64,000 bases of DNA from an uncultured Alphaproteobacteria bacterium (GTDB lineage Bacteria > Pseudomonadota > Alphaproteobacteria > MPNO01 > UBA2964), in NCBI GenBank assembly GCA_951812775.1, contig OX638326.1, positions 942,335-1,006,334 of the forward strand, read 5' to 3'. Below, piece by piece: positions 52,466-61,132 of this stretch. A program made the translations under genes and the position numbers. Each line of letters starts with the position of its first letter. Position 1 is the stretch's first letter. The notes under the pieces are model-generated. The model did not search any database. It was not told the DNA's origin and saw only the letters and a program-made list of their open reading frames with translations.

Positions 52466-52477
52466 CCCCCCCCCCCC
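52466..52477. repeat. poly-C tract (12 C)
   Basis: Twelve consecutive C residues lie in non-coding island sequence between two similar stretches, gtgaaatacacc and gtgaaaaatacacc about 50 bases apart. Such a homopolymer can vary in length by slippage. Confidence 0.9.
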
Positions 52478-52556
52478 TAAAACTGGAAGGGGTATGCGTG
52501 AAACTTCCCTGTGAAAAATACACCCCGCATATTTTTTACGGAAACTGACCCTTACA

Positions 52557-52899
52557 CATTATCCAAGTGTATCTCTGCTGCTCGCACACCAACGGAGGAA
52601 CTGACGGAAATAGTTTATTTCACCTTTGAGAGTAGAGAGTGCAACGCTGTCTTTGTAGTTCTGCATATATTTGTTTTTTATACGCTTTGTGCTTTTTGCG
52701 TAATTTCTCCTAAACCCTTCGTATCCCTCCATATCTCTATCGGTAATATCATCCAAATCTTTGGAACCGAGACCACTGCTCCAACACTCACAGGTTTCAC
52801 GTTTAGACCCTGCTTTTGCCGAAGGTCTATTTCTGCGTGTTTCCTATATGCGAGTTGTTTTGCCTTGTCGTAGTCGTCGGTTCGTAGAGAACCAACCAC
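52557..52899 (-). pseudogene. phage-type integrase, N-terminal remnant
   Basis: Two overlapping frames together read as an integrase N-terminal region: VGSLRTDDYDKAKQLAYRKHAEIDLRQKQGL, then, in the next frame, DDITDRDMEGYEGFRRNYAKSTKR with STLKGEINYFRQFLRW. These resemble the arm-binding and core-binding domains of tyrosine recombinases. The catalytic C-terminal domain with Arg-His-Arg-Tyr is not present before the stop near 52557. At least one frameshift lies near 52760. It is a dead remnant of the mobile element that once carried the island. Confidence 0.7.
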
Positions 52900-53188
52900 T
52901 CGTCATTGCTTGTTCGCCAGTTCCGGTTTGAGTGGGTTTCTTTCACCCGGAGATTACGCCGCCTTCAAATTTCCACCACTTTCGAGACACAACCATGAAG
53001 ATTCCTTCTTCGCAGTTCCGCTGTTTAGAGAGTGATATCCGAAGCACCCGTACTTATCGATCCAAGCCCGTTTCGCCCCGCCCGATTTAGTTTGTAATTC
53101 TTCTTTTAGTGCCCACTTGTTTATACAACCTGTAAGGGCATAAGATATCACTCACTAAATAAACTACCCGGGAGGAAGGTTCGTTCAG

Positions 53189-53920
53189 ATGACTGATATA
53201 CTTAGCCAACGCCGCGAAGCACGATATGGCACACCTGCCGCTGACCAAATCATGGTCAATCGCTATTTCACAATTGGCTATTCCTACTATTTCCGTCAGG
53301 CGAAATGGGCGCTCGAAATTGTCGGACGTATCGACGAAGGCGTAGAGGCCGTGGAACGACTGGACAACTTTCGGTCTGACTACCGTATCCCTCAGGTGTT
53401 TCGCGCCGACCTCGCAGATTACACGAGGTCTGGCCATGACCGCGGACACCTAGTTTCAAGCGCCAATCAGCGAGAAGGAGAACTACAGAACAGTGAGACT
53501 TTCCTGCTCTCAAACATGTCACCGCAAAAACCGAAATTTAACCGAGGTATCTGGAAAGAACTCGAAAGCGCGGTCAGAACACTCGATAGCGATCCAAAAA
53601 TATTTGAAACCTATGTCATTTCAGGTCCTATCTTCGATTTTGGCAAACCAATCAAAGTTATCGGCGCCAAAGACAAGAATGGTGTCAGTATTCCAATTCC
53701 GCATAGCTACTTCAAATCCGTCCTGGCGGAAACAAATAGCGGTGCGTTAAACATGTGGTCCTTCATTCTCCCTAATGAAAAAACCAACAAGAAACCCGAA
53801 AAATTTCGGGTTCCGACCACCCAGGTCGAAAACTATGCGGGAATCCTGCTTTGGGAGAGGTTACGCGGCCGAAAGATCGCAAACGAAAAGAAGCGGGTTC
53901 GGACAATGTGGAAGACCTGA
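53189..53920 (+). CDS. DNA/RNA non-specific endonuclease
   Basis: The 243-residue protein carries the NUC1/NucA-type active site DRGH at residues 84-87 (SGHDRGHLVSSANQ), in which His acts as the base, and the Mg-binding Asn region SNMSPQKPKFNRGIWKELE. The family degrades DNA and RNA without sequence preference. It lacks a signal peptide, unlike secreted members, so it probably acts in the cytoplasm, perhaps as a toxin or defence effector. A GGAGG site lies 11 bases before the ATG. It stands at the right border of the decayed island. A partner immunity or sensor gene is not seen. Confidence 0.87.
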   Translation: MTDILSQRREARYGTPAADQIMVNRYFTIGYSYYFRQAKWALEIVGRIDEGVEAVERLDNFRSDYRIPQVFRADLADYTRSGHDRGHLVSSANQREGELQNSETFLLSNMSPQKPKFNRGIWKELESAVRTLDSDPKIFETYVISGPIFDFGKPIKVIGAKDKNGVSIPIPHSYFKSVLAETNSGALNMWSFILPNEKTNKKPEKFRVPTTQVENYAGILLWERLRGRKIANEKKRVRTMWKT

Positions 53921-54062
53921 CCCGTCACCTCAGTCGTTAAAAATATATCACCAACTCGCTCTTTACAGTTGGCCTGCAAATCAGCATGTTTAGCCCCAAT
54001 TTTTAGGGTGGGTGCAATATGCACCTACGTTACGACTGACATACCAATTTGAAGAGGCACCT

Positions 54063-55436
54063 ATGCTTGATTTGATGAATATTGCCCGCACTGAAGCTGA
54101 TGGCGGGGACCTGTTTGGCCTGCTCAACGATTTGTATGAGCCAACAGATGTACGGCCTGACGGATACCCTGACGCGGTTGTCTGGCAGGGCGGAAATCAT
54201 GACGGCAAGGTAGAGCCCGTCGCTCATTCCATGACTGACGCATTTGCGCTCATCGGCACCATGGCTGCGATCGATGTCTTGGGTCTGCCGTTCTACGCCG
54301 TCCCGATGTGGTCGCAATACCGGCATGATCACAACCTTGAGCCCCTCACATGGTTCGGCAACATGCCGTGCATCTCTATCAAATGGTCGACTGCCGGCGA
54401 TGCCTACGTCAATGACGGTAAGGGCGGCAAGGTCGTGGTGATGGGTAAATCCGGCAACGCTCCGCTACGGACACAAGCCGGCGTTTACTGCAACGTACGG
54501 CCATATGGTCCGATTACAGCGGTACGCTGCATGCCCTGCCTGCCCTATTCGCAGGACAAGGCGGTCTTCGGCGTAAGTGCAGAAACTGGCCATATCCATT
54601 CAGAAATGAATACTCCCGGTGTTCAGCTTGCTTATGCCAACCGTCTATTCCTGAAAATGGTTCACGAAACCGGTCGCTTGGGTCGTGTTGCGACCAAACC
54701 GACACAGGCGCAGGAAGACGGTATTAATGCTGGTCTCCATAGCTGGCTGCTCCAGGGCACCAAGTTCGAGGTTGGCCGGAAATACGCCGTCGACCCCTAT
54801 GACGAATTCAAGGAAGAAATCGATAAGATCATTGCCCTCCTTCCTGCTGACTTCAAAGACGGTATGGAAAACTGGGGTGGCCGCATTGAGCAGCACATCT
54901 CAGACACCAACTATGGTCTTCTGGTCTGGGATCTGATCGAACAGCGTGACTGCATCGTGCTGGCAACTGATCTGGACGGCGACCGCCTTACCGATCTCAT
55001 GGCTGATATCTCAGACCCGTTGCGTGCCTTTGGCGGCATGGTTGCCAAGCATCTCGGCCAGGATGTCGACATGCGGAAAGTATGGTCTGATATGGGCTAC
55101 ACCACCGGCAATGGTCGGGACATGACGTCCGTTATGCATCGCATGACGGGACCTGCCATTCATGAACAGACGTTGGGTTCAGCGGACGCAATGTTGTTGC
55201 GCCTGCTGGATGGTGACGAATGGGTTGGTGGAACCAAACAGCCCTATGATCCACGTATTCATTTCGTCCTGATCCGCGATGCCTATCTCGATGCGAACAA
55301 AGGCAACAAGGAACTGGAGGCTTTCCTTGATGGCGCGCTCGCTAAATTCGACGAAATCTACTACAGCGGTGACCGTCCCGGATTCCTTCAGGGATACGCT
55401 TCCCTAAAAGAAGTCATCACCCCCTGGGGCGCCTAA
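54063..55436 (+). CDS. uncharacterised 457-residue protein
   Basis: I do not recognise a family. The protein is soluble, without signal peptide or transmembrane segments. It has conserved-looking motifs such as NHDGKVEPVAHSMTDAFALIG (residues ~49-69), GVYCNVRPYGPI and VRCMPCLPYSQDK with three cysteines, GHIHSEMNTPGVQLAYANRLF, and LATDLDGDRLTDLMADI. The frame is long with the base use of a real gene; the start at 54063 is preferred to 54012 because AGAGGCACCT precedes it. It is not in an obvious operon, lying between the nuclease gene and a convergent dehydrogenase gene. Confidence 0.85.
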   Translation: MLDLMNIARTEADGGDLFGLLNDLYEPTDVRPDGYPDAVVWQGGNHDGKVEPVAHSMTDAFALIGTMAAIDVLGLPFYAVPMWSQYRHDHNLEPLTWFGNMPCISIKWSTAGDAYVNDGKGGKVVVMGKSGNAPLRTQAGVYCNVRPYGPITAVRCMPCLPYSQDKAVFGVSAETGHIHSEMNTPGVQLAYANRLFLKMVHETGRLGRVATKPTQAQEDGINAGLHSWLLQGTKFEVGRKYAVDPYDEFKEEIDKIIALLPADFKDGMENWGGRIEQHISDTNYGLLVWDLIEQRDCIVLATDLDGDRLTDLMADISDPLRAFGGMVAKHLGQDVDMRKVWSDMGYTTGNGRDMTSVMHRMTGPAIHEQTLGSADAMLLRLLDGDEWVGGTKQPYDPRIHFVLIRDAYLDANKGNKELEAFLDGALAKFDEIYYSGDRPGFLQGYASLKEVITPWGA

Positions 55437-55444
55437 GAATTGAC

Positions 55445-56230
55445 CTAACGTTGGGACGCGACGGAAACGCCGCGTCCCGCGTCGCTATTGATCACTGATC
55501 CCGTCATAACAGAGGACTGATCCGAGGCGAGCAAGACATAGGCTGCAGCGTGATCGGTCGGCTCTGTCTGACGTTGAAGAATATTACTGGTTGGTCCGCC
55601 GGACCGCGTCGGAGTTCTGTCTGCATCCGGTTCCAAAAGACTTTCTGCATCCGCAAAAGAAGTGGGTGTCCCACTGGGCGCTACACCATTCACCCGAATG
55701 TCCGGCGCCAGCTCATGCGCCAAAGCTCTCATAAGACCCAGTGCGGCGTGTTTTGACGCGGTATAGATCGGGCCGCTGCCGACATAGAATGATGATGTTG
55801 AAAGGGTGAAAACGATACAGCCCTGGCTTTTGACGAGCTCCTTGCGGGCCGCTGCTGCACCGATCATATAACCTTTCACATTCACGCCGAAGACATCGTC
55901 AAATCCCTGTTGCAGTTCTTTCTCCCGCATATCCTCAAGCCGCTTGCGCCCATCCCGAACACCTGCATTCCCGACGAACACATCAAGCTTACCGAATTTA
56001 GAGACTGCGAGTTCAACGGCTCTTTGATTATCAGGGAGACTTTGGACATCACCACAGACCGTCGCAATCCGATCACCGTGAGCCGCTTGCAAAGCCGACA
56101 GCCGCTCTTCGACAATATCAAACGCAACAATTCCAGTGACACCTTCTTCGATAAATCGATCGACGACAGCCCTACCGATCCCTTCTCCAGCACCGGTAAT
56201 AAAAACGACTTTGTTTTCCAGCCATTGCAT
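55445..56230 (-). CDS. short-chain dehydrogenase (BphB/HcaB-like)
   Basis: This 261-residue SDR has the NAD-binding TGAGEGIGRAVVD near residue 13, the NAG motif in VFVGNAGVRDG, and the catalytic Tyr and Lys in YTASKHAALG. Its overall form, including EELDIVEE-like FDIVEERLSAL and ELAPDIRVNGVAPSGTPT, is close to cis-dihydrodiol dehydrogenases that rearomatise the products of ring-hydroxylating dioxygenases. The ATG at 56230 follows GGGAGG by about six bases; the longer frame from 56287 is not needed. The Rieske oxygenase at 60023 could supply a diol substrate. Confidence 0.85.
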   Translation of the reverse strand: MQWLENKVVFITGAGEGIGRAVVDRFIEEGVTGIVAFDIVEERLSALQAAHGDRIATVCGDVQSLPDNQRAVELAVSKFGKLDVFVGNAGVRDGRKRLEDMREKELQQGFDDVFGVNVKGYMIGAAAARKELVKSQGCIVFTLSTSSFYVGSGPIYTASKHAALGLMRALAHELAPDIRVNGVAPSGTPTSFADAESLLEPDADRTPTRSGGPTSNILQRQTEPTDHAAAYVLLASDQSSVMTGSVINSDAGRGVSVASQR

Positions 56231-56394
56231 GATTGAACCTCCCCAATACATAAAGTTTGTGGCCATTATGCGCGTCATCAAAGACAATAGGAATACAGGC
56301 AGCGAACCTTTCCGGTCGCTTGACAGTTGATCATGCTTTGCCCATCTTCAGCACCGTGATTTTCAGTTTATTTGCGGCAACTTAAGAGCTTTTC

Positions 56395-57621
56395 ATGCCC
56401 CATGACGTCGCGGGTGATCCGCACTGGCACGAACCTGGCCGCGATCTGTATGCCGGCACATCCTCCTGGCCGCGGCTTGCAACACCCTATGATGATTTTA
56501 TGGAGGCACAGAACATCCCGGTCATTCGGGAAATTGGCATCGCCAACGTTCTAAATCTCCCGATGCAGCCCTGGGACATGACAGGCGGCCGAGGCTGTTT
56601 TATCCAGCTCTTCGGCACTGAAGGAAAATGGGGTAGCTATCTGGTCGAAGTGCCCGGCGCTGGGGTCCTGAATGACGAGCGCCACCTGTACGAGGAAGTA
56701 TACATGGTCCTTGAAGGGCGCGGCACAACAGAAATTTGGGATGACGGGCAAGAACGGCCGGAAATTTTCGAATGGAGCCGAGGTTCTTTATTCGCCATTC
56801 CGATGAACACCAACCATCGCATTGTGAATTCTTCGGCCAGCCCGGCAATTCTGCTCGCAGGGACAACAGCGCCCAACATGTTCAACCTCCTGCGCGATGA
56901 AGAGGTCATTTTCGGATCCTCCCTGCAGATGAAAAAGCGATACGACTCGAGCGGCAGCAGCTTTGAACCTTCCGAAGGATTGCAACCCGATCCCGCTCGG
57001 GGACTAGCCATGTGTCGAACCAACGTTGTCGCTGACGTATTTACGACGGGGCTCTATCTCGACAACCGCCGGACACCTGGCTACCGGCGAATGGAACCGC
57101 AAATGGCGGAAAACGTCTTTTATCAATATATCGGCGAGCATCCCGCCGGGCGATATTCTCGCGCCTATTCACCAGGGTCAGCAGCCGCCTTTGTCTGTAT
57201 TGGCGGCAAAGGGTACTCCTATACCTGGCCGCAGGAACTTGGCCCGACGCCGTGGCAGGACGGTCAGGGTGAAAGCGTACTGCGACAGGAATATGGCGAG
57301 ATAAGTATGATTTCCGCTGCACCAATGGAAGGTGACTGGTTTCACCAGCATTTCTCCACCGGCACTGAACCGTTGCGATTACTGGGCTGGTACGGTCCAA
57401 ACAATCACATTGCCCAACAGGCAGGAGTGCCGGGCGATACCGTTGTTGACCCGGGTATGGTTGATATCACCTACCCTGGGGGTGCTTCTGTCCCCTACTA
57501 TCTCGAAGATCCGCAAGTACGATCAGCCTTCACGAAGGCCATTGCAGCCGAGGGGTCGGAGAACCGGATGGATGACAAGTTCTATGACAAGAACACGACC
57601 TACTCTTTTGCTGGAGGCTAA
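56395..57621 (+). CDS. two-domain cupin protein
   Basis: The 408-residue protein has two cupin barrels. The first includes HLYEEVYMVLEGRGTTEIWDDGQ and AIPMNTNHRIVNSS with a metal-binding His/Glu set (residues ~97-150); the second includes GEHPAGRYSRAYSPGSAAAFVCIGGKGYSYTW and MEGDWFHQHFSTGTEPL. Such two-cupin proteins include gentisate- and homogentisate-like dioxygenases and sugar-lactone enzymes. It resembles the general layout of ring-cleaving dioxygenases but the sequence does not clearly assign one. The next gene starts 29 bases after its stop. Confidence 0.83.
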   Translation: MPHDVAGDPHWHEPGRDLYAGTSSWPRLATPYDDFMEAQNIPVIREIGIANVLNLPMQPWDMTGGRGCFIQLFGTEGKWGSYLVEVPGAGVLNDERHLYEEVYMVLEGRGTTEIWDDGQERPEIFEWSRGSLFAIPMNTNHRIVNSSASPAILLAGTTAPNMFNLLRDEEVIFGSSLQMKKRYDSSGSSFEPSEGLQPDPARGLAMCRTNVVADVFTTGLYLDNRRTPGYRRMEPQMAENVFYQYIGEHPAGRYSRAYSPGSAAAFVCIGGKGYSYTWPQELGPTPWQDGQGESVLRQEYGEISMISAAPMEGDWFHQHFSTGTEPLRLLGWYGPNNHIAQQAGVPGDTVVDPGMVDITYPGGASVPYYLEDPQVRSAFTKAIAAEGSENRMDDKFYDKNTTYSFAGG

Positions 57622-57650
57622 AGCGCAAATGAAGGGCTCCGATCAACGCC

Positions 57651-59165
57651 GTGTATGATGAGGAAGAAGAAGGTGGCCGTGTTGTCTTTGCTGAACAACG
57701 CAATCTTGCCGCAACTGAGAAAACCTCACTCGTCAGCGTCGGTGTCGATATCGGGTCTTCAACATCCCATTTGGTGTTTTCACGTTTGCGGATGGAACAA
57801 CGTGACGGCCGGTATGTCGCGGCCGAACGACAGGTCATCTATGATTCTGACATCTTTCTGACCCCTTATACCGACCAGCAAACAATCGATTCTAACAAGC
57901 TCGGCGAGTATATCGCCGGACAATATCGTTCTGCCCAATTGCGGCCAGATGAAGTCGATACGGGCGCCCTCATTCTCACCGGTCTGGCCGTTCGGCGCCA
58001 GAATGCCCGCGCCATTGGCGAACTCTTTGCTGTTGAGACAGGGAAATTTGTTTCCGTTTCCGCTGGCGATCAGATGGAAGCTGCAATGGCCGCTTATGGC
58101 TCCGGCGCAGTTGTAAATTCCAAGGATGTTGGCGTCGTGGTGATGAATGTCGATATCGGCGGCGGCACCACAAAAATTGCCATTTGCGACAAGGGCGAAA
58201 TCGTCGCGCTGACCGCCGTTGATATTGGTGCACGGTTGATTGCCTTTGATGAGTCAGGAACGATTTCCCGGATCGAAGAAGCTGGACGTCTTTTCGCCGA
58301 ACAAGCCGGACTCGAGCTGTCACCAGGCGAAAAAATTACGACAGCGAATTGTGAGAATATTGTCGAACATATGGCGGATCGGCTAGAAGAAATCATCACG
58401 CTTCACGTCCCGAGTACTCAAACCGAGGCCCTCCACAGATTGAGGCCTATCAACTGGCGCGGAGAAATCGATGCCCTGACCTTTTCCGGTGGTGTTTCGG
58501 AATTCATCTATGGGTATGAAGAAAACGAATTTGGCGATCTAGGCCCCTATCTCGGACGCGCCATTGTTAAACGCACCGAATCTGCTGGTTACCGAATTAT
58601 GCCACCGGTCGAAAATATTCGGGCAACTGTCGTTGGTGCCTCGCAATATACGATTCAGCTCTCCGGCACGACGATCATGGTTTCCGATGAAGCACTCCTG
58701 CCATTACGAAACACCCCGGTGATCAAACCGGTCTTTGCACTGGATCAAAACGATATTGATCAAGAGGAAGTCTCCGACGCCATTGCCAACGCGCTCCAAC
58801 GTCTGGACCAAACCGACGCCGAACAACCGGTTGCCCTGTGTTTTGACTGGCTCGGATCGGCGAGTTACGTGCGTATTCACAATTTTCTTTCTGGAGCCGT
58901 CACCGGACTCTCCGCTCATCTCGAAAACGGGCACCCCCTTATCTTGGTATGTGAGGGGGACATTGGTCGAGTATTTGGCGTTCACGCCGCGGAAGAGTTG
59001 CAGCTTGGTGGACCTATCGTCTCAATCGATGGCATCGCCCTTGAGGAGTTTGATTATATCGATATAGGCGGCATGATCATCGCCTCTGGGGCTGTCCCAG
59101 TTGTAATTAAATCCTTGCTGTTTCCCGGAAGCAACGCTCCGGGACGCGACGGCACGAACGCATGA
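57651..59165 (+). CDS. EutA-like ethanolamine ammonia-lyase reactivating factor family protein
   Basis: This 504-residue protein has the EutA/actin-like ATPase fold: SVGVDIGSSTSHLVFSRLRME (phosphate-1), VVVMNVDIGGGTTKIAICDKGEIVAL (phosphate-2) and LTFSGGVSEFIYGYE (adenosine). EutA reactivates B12-dependent ethanolamine ammonia-lyase by exchanging damaged cofactor. The target eutBC genes are not in the window, so it may act on another B12 enzyme or have drifted in function. A GTG start is used. Its stop overlaps the next gene by four bases. Function in this cluster is inference. Confidence 0.88.
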   Translation: MYDEEEEGGRVVFAEQRNLAATEKTSLVSVGVDIGSSTSHLVFSRLRMEQRDGRYVAAERQVIYDSDIFLTPYTDQQTIDSNKLGEYIAGQYRSAQLRPDEVDTGALILTGLAVRRQNARAIGELFAVETGKFVSVSAGDQMEAAMAAYGSGAVVNSKDVGVVVMNVDIGGGTTKIAICDKGEIVALTAVDIGARLIAFDESGTISRIEEAGRLFAEQAGLELSPGEKITTANCENIVEHMADRLEEIITLHVPSTQTEALHRLRPINWRGEIDALTFSGGVSEFIYGYEENEFGDLGPYLGRAIVKRTESAGYRIMPPVENIRATVVGASQYTIQLSGTTIMVSDEALLPLRNTPVIKPVFALDQNDIDQEEVSDAIANALQRLDQTDAEQPVALCFDWLGSASYVRIHNFLSGAVTGLSAHLENGHPLILVCEGDIGRVFGVHAAEELQLGGPIVSIDGIALEEFDYIDIGGMIIASGAVPVVIKSLLFPGSNAPGRDGTNA

Positions 59166-59965
59166 CATCTCTAACCGATGCACCTAACCATTCCCGAAAT
59201 ACCGGAATCATAATCGCCATCGGAGGCATTGCGTTTATCGGCCTTTTGCAAATCGCACCGATTCCACAAGACCCCGCCTTTCATCTTTTCGCCGATATCC
59301 GCACCTGTCTCGGGGTTCTGAATTTTGGGAATACTGTATCGAATGCCGCATTTGCCCTGGTAGGCATTTGGGGGCTATGGACCGTTCTTGGCCATTCCGG
59401 AGCCTCAATCTTTGAACGATCTCTGGAGAAATGGCCATATATCGTCTTCTTTATTGGGGTGGCCATGGTCAGTGTCGGTTCCGCTTATTATCACTGGGCA
59501 CCTAACAATGAACGGTTGTTCTGGGACCGGCTACCGATGACCGTCGCCTTCATGGGTTTCTTTACAGCCTTTCTGACGGATCGGATCAATCGCCCGAACA
59601 TCATTCCTTGGCTCTTACCGCTTCTGGTCATTTTAGGTGCTGCGAGCCTTATCTACTGGTCGATTACCGAGGCACAGGGAAACGGAGACCTCCGCTTCTA
59701 TGGCTTTGTCCAGTTCTTCCCGATTGTTTTGTTGCCGATCGTACTGATACTGTTTCCAAAGGGTCACTTTACCAAAGCATCTCACCTTCTTTGGGTAATA
59801 GCCTGGTATGGCGCAGCCATAGTCTTGGAGAAACTGGATCACTGGATTTATGACATGCTGCAAGGAGCTCTCAGCGGGCACACGATAAAACATCTTTTTG
59901 CTGCGGTTGCGGCATTCATGGTCATCAGGATGTTGCGCGCGAAAAACTCCGTCCCGGCGCCTTGA
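59162..59965 (+). CDS. ceramidase/CREST-superfamily membrane protein
   Basis: The 267-residue protein has seven or so hydrophobic helices. The CREST metal-hydrolase residues are present: FHLFADIRTCLGVLNFGNTVSNAAF near the start, SVGSAYYHWAPNNERLFWDRLPMT (Ser, His and Asp), and GHTIKHLFAAVAAF with the last two His. Alkaline ceramidases use these residues with a zinc ion to hydrolyse amide bonds in lipids. Bacterial relatives are mostly uncharacterised. The ATGA overlap with the EutA-like gene implies translation coupling, so the two probably act in one process. Confidence 0.83.
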   Translation: MTSLTDAPNHSRNTGIIIAIGGIAFIGLLQIAPIPQDPAFHLFADIRTCLGVLNFGNTVSNAAFALVGIWGLWTVLGHSGASIFERSLEKWPYIVFFIGVAMVSVGSAYYHWAPNNERLFWDRLPMTVAFMGFFTAFLTDRINRPNIIPWLLPLLVILGAASLIYWSITEAQGNGDLRFYGFVQFFPIVLLPIVLILFPKGHFTKASHLLWVIAWYGAAIVLEKLDHWIYDMLQGALSGHTIKHLFAAVAAFMVIRMLRAKNSVPAP

Positions 59966-60022
59966 TTTGTATATTCCGGGATGCCCACTGGAATATCGCC
60001 ATAACAACTCTGGACGACACAG

Positions 60023-61072
60023 ATGACCAACCCGATCCATTTAAGAAACCGCTGGTACGTTGCAGGCCTCTCCGAAGAAGTAACAGATAAACCGGTTGCG
60101 TCACCTATTTTGGACGAACCTTTGGTTCTGTTTCGAACGCCGTCAACGGGTCAGGTCGTGATTCTGGAGGATCGCTGCGTTCACCGCCAGGCACCGTTAT
60201 CGCTGGGTGAGATTGTCGGCGACAATCTGCAATGCGGATATCACGGCATAGAGTATGACTGCAGCGGCGCCTGCGTTCGTATTCCAAGTCAGAAACAAAT
60301 TCCGCCGGGAGCTAAAATTCGTTCTTACCCCTGCATAGAGAAGCAGGGCTTTATCCATGTCTGGATGGGTGATCAGAGCATTTGTAACTCGGTGGAACCC
60401 TATGACTTTCCGTTTGCTTCAGATTCGGAATGGCGTGTCAGATATGCCCATCTCTATGGTCGTTTCGATCACCGACTCCTGATTGACAATTTGATGGACG
60501 TCACCCATTTGCCGTTCGCCCATAAATCCACCATCGGTGCATCCGGTGTCGCTGAACAAGCCGTCGCGAAGACAGAACGTGATAGAGACCGTGTCCGCAT
60601 CACCCGTTTTATGGAGAATATTGCCCCTGCCCCCGCCCATGTCGCCGTCACCGGGTATTCTGATAATGTTGATCGCTGGCAGGTCATCGAATACGCACCG
60701 CCAGGATTTGTCTGGTTGCAGGTCGGTTCGTCCAAAGCCGGGACCGGTGGCCGCGATGCCGAACCGGAAAATATGTTACTCGACCGGCACACGCTGCACC
60801 TCGCCATGCCGGAAACAGACAAGACCACACTTTATCTCTGGGTGATGGCAAATAAAGCCGATGGGCTGACAACCGAACAGGAAGACGCGATTTATGACGC
60901 CTCGGTTCTCGCCTTCAATGAAGACATCGTCATTATCGAAGCCCAACAGGACCGCTGGGACGGCAACCCGAAGATTGATGTTGGCGCGGATGCCGGAGCA
61001 CTTGAGGTAAGGTGCCTTGTAGATCGACTGATACAGGAAGAAACCGAAAGCGGTGAGCTCCAGGCCGTTTAA
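60023..61072 (+). CDS. Rieske 2Fe-2S ring-hydroxylating/demethylating oxygenase (VanA-like)
   Basis: This 349-residue oxygenase has the Rieske cluster ligands C52, H54 (RCVHRQAP) and C71, H74 (CGYHG). The mononuclear iron ligands lie in DNLMDVTHLPFAH (Asp and two His). The single-subunit length is that of vanillate O-demethylase and similar oxygenases. It inserts oxygen into aromatic or related substrates using electrons from a reductase, not encoded beside it. The RNRWYVAGLSEEV start is family-typical. It is followed by a terminator and the convergent TctC-like gene. Confidence 0.92.
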   Translation: MTNPIHLRNRWYVAGLSEEVTDKPVASPILDEPLVLFRTPSTGQVVILEDRCVHRQAPLSLGEIVGDNLQCGYHGIEYDCSGACVRIPSQKQIPPGAKIRSYPCIEKQGFIHVWMGDQSICNSVEPYDFPFASDSEWRVRYAHLYGRFDHRLLIDNLMDVTHLPFAHKSTIGASGVAEQAVAKTERDRDRVRITRFMENIAPAPAHVAVTGYSDNVDRWQVIEYAPPGFVWLQVGSSKAGTGGRDAEPENMLLDRHTLHLAMPETDKTTLYLWVMANKADGLTTEQEDAIYDASVLAFNEDIVIIEAQQDRWDGNPKIDVGADAGALEVRCLVDRLIQEETESGELQAV

Positions 61073-61074
61073 AC

Positions 61075-61112
61075 AAAAAAAAGCAGCCCCTGAAAATCAG
61101 GGACCGCCTTTC
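61075..61112 (-). terminator. bidirectional hairpin terminator
   Basis: A perfect six-base stem (CCCTGA/TCAGGG, 61088-61093 and 61097-61102) with a three-base loop is flanked by a run of A (61075-61082) on one side and CTTTCTTT on the other. It ends the TctC-like gene in the minus direction with a T tract, and can also end the Rieske gene in the plus direction. Confidence 0.78.
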
Positions 61113-61132
61113 TTTAGAACCTAGTCTAAGAC

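Noticed and set aside
52511..52873. Rightward 120-residue frame over the integrase remnant
   Set aside because: The leftward frames on the same DNA match integrase, so this frame is antisense and cysteine/phenylalanine-rich by chance.
52954..53151. Leftward 65-residue frame before the nuclease
   Set aside because: It has no ribosome site or family match; kept only as a possible remnant and not annotated.
54030..54332. Leftward frame opposite the unknown 457-residue gene
   Set aside because: No start site or family features; the rightward frame has better coding character.
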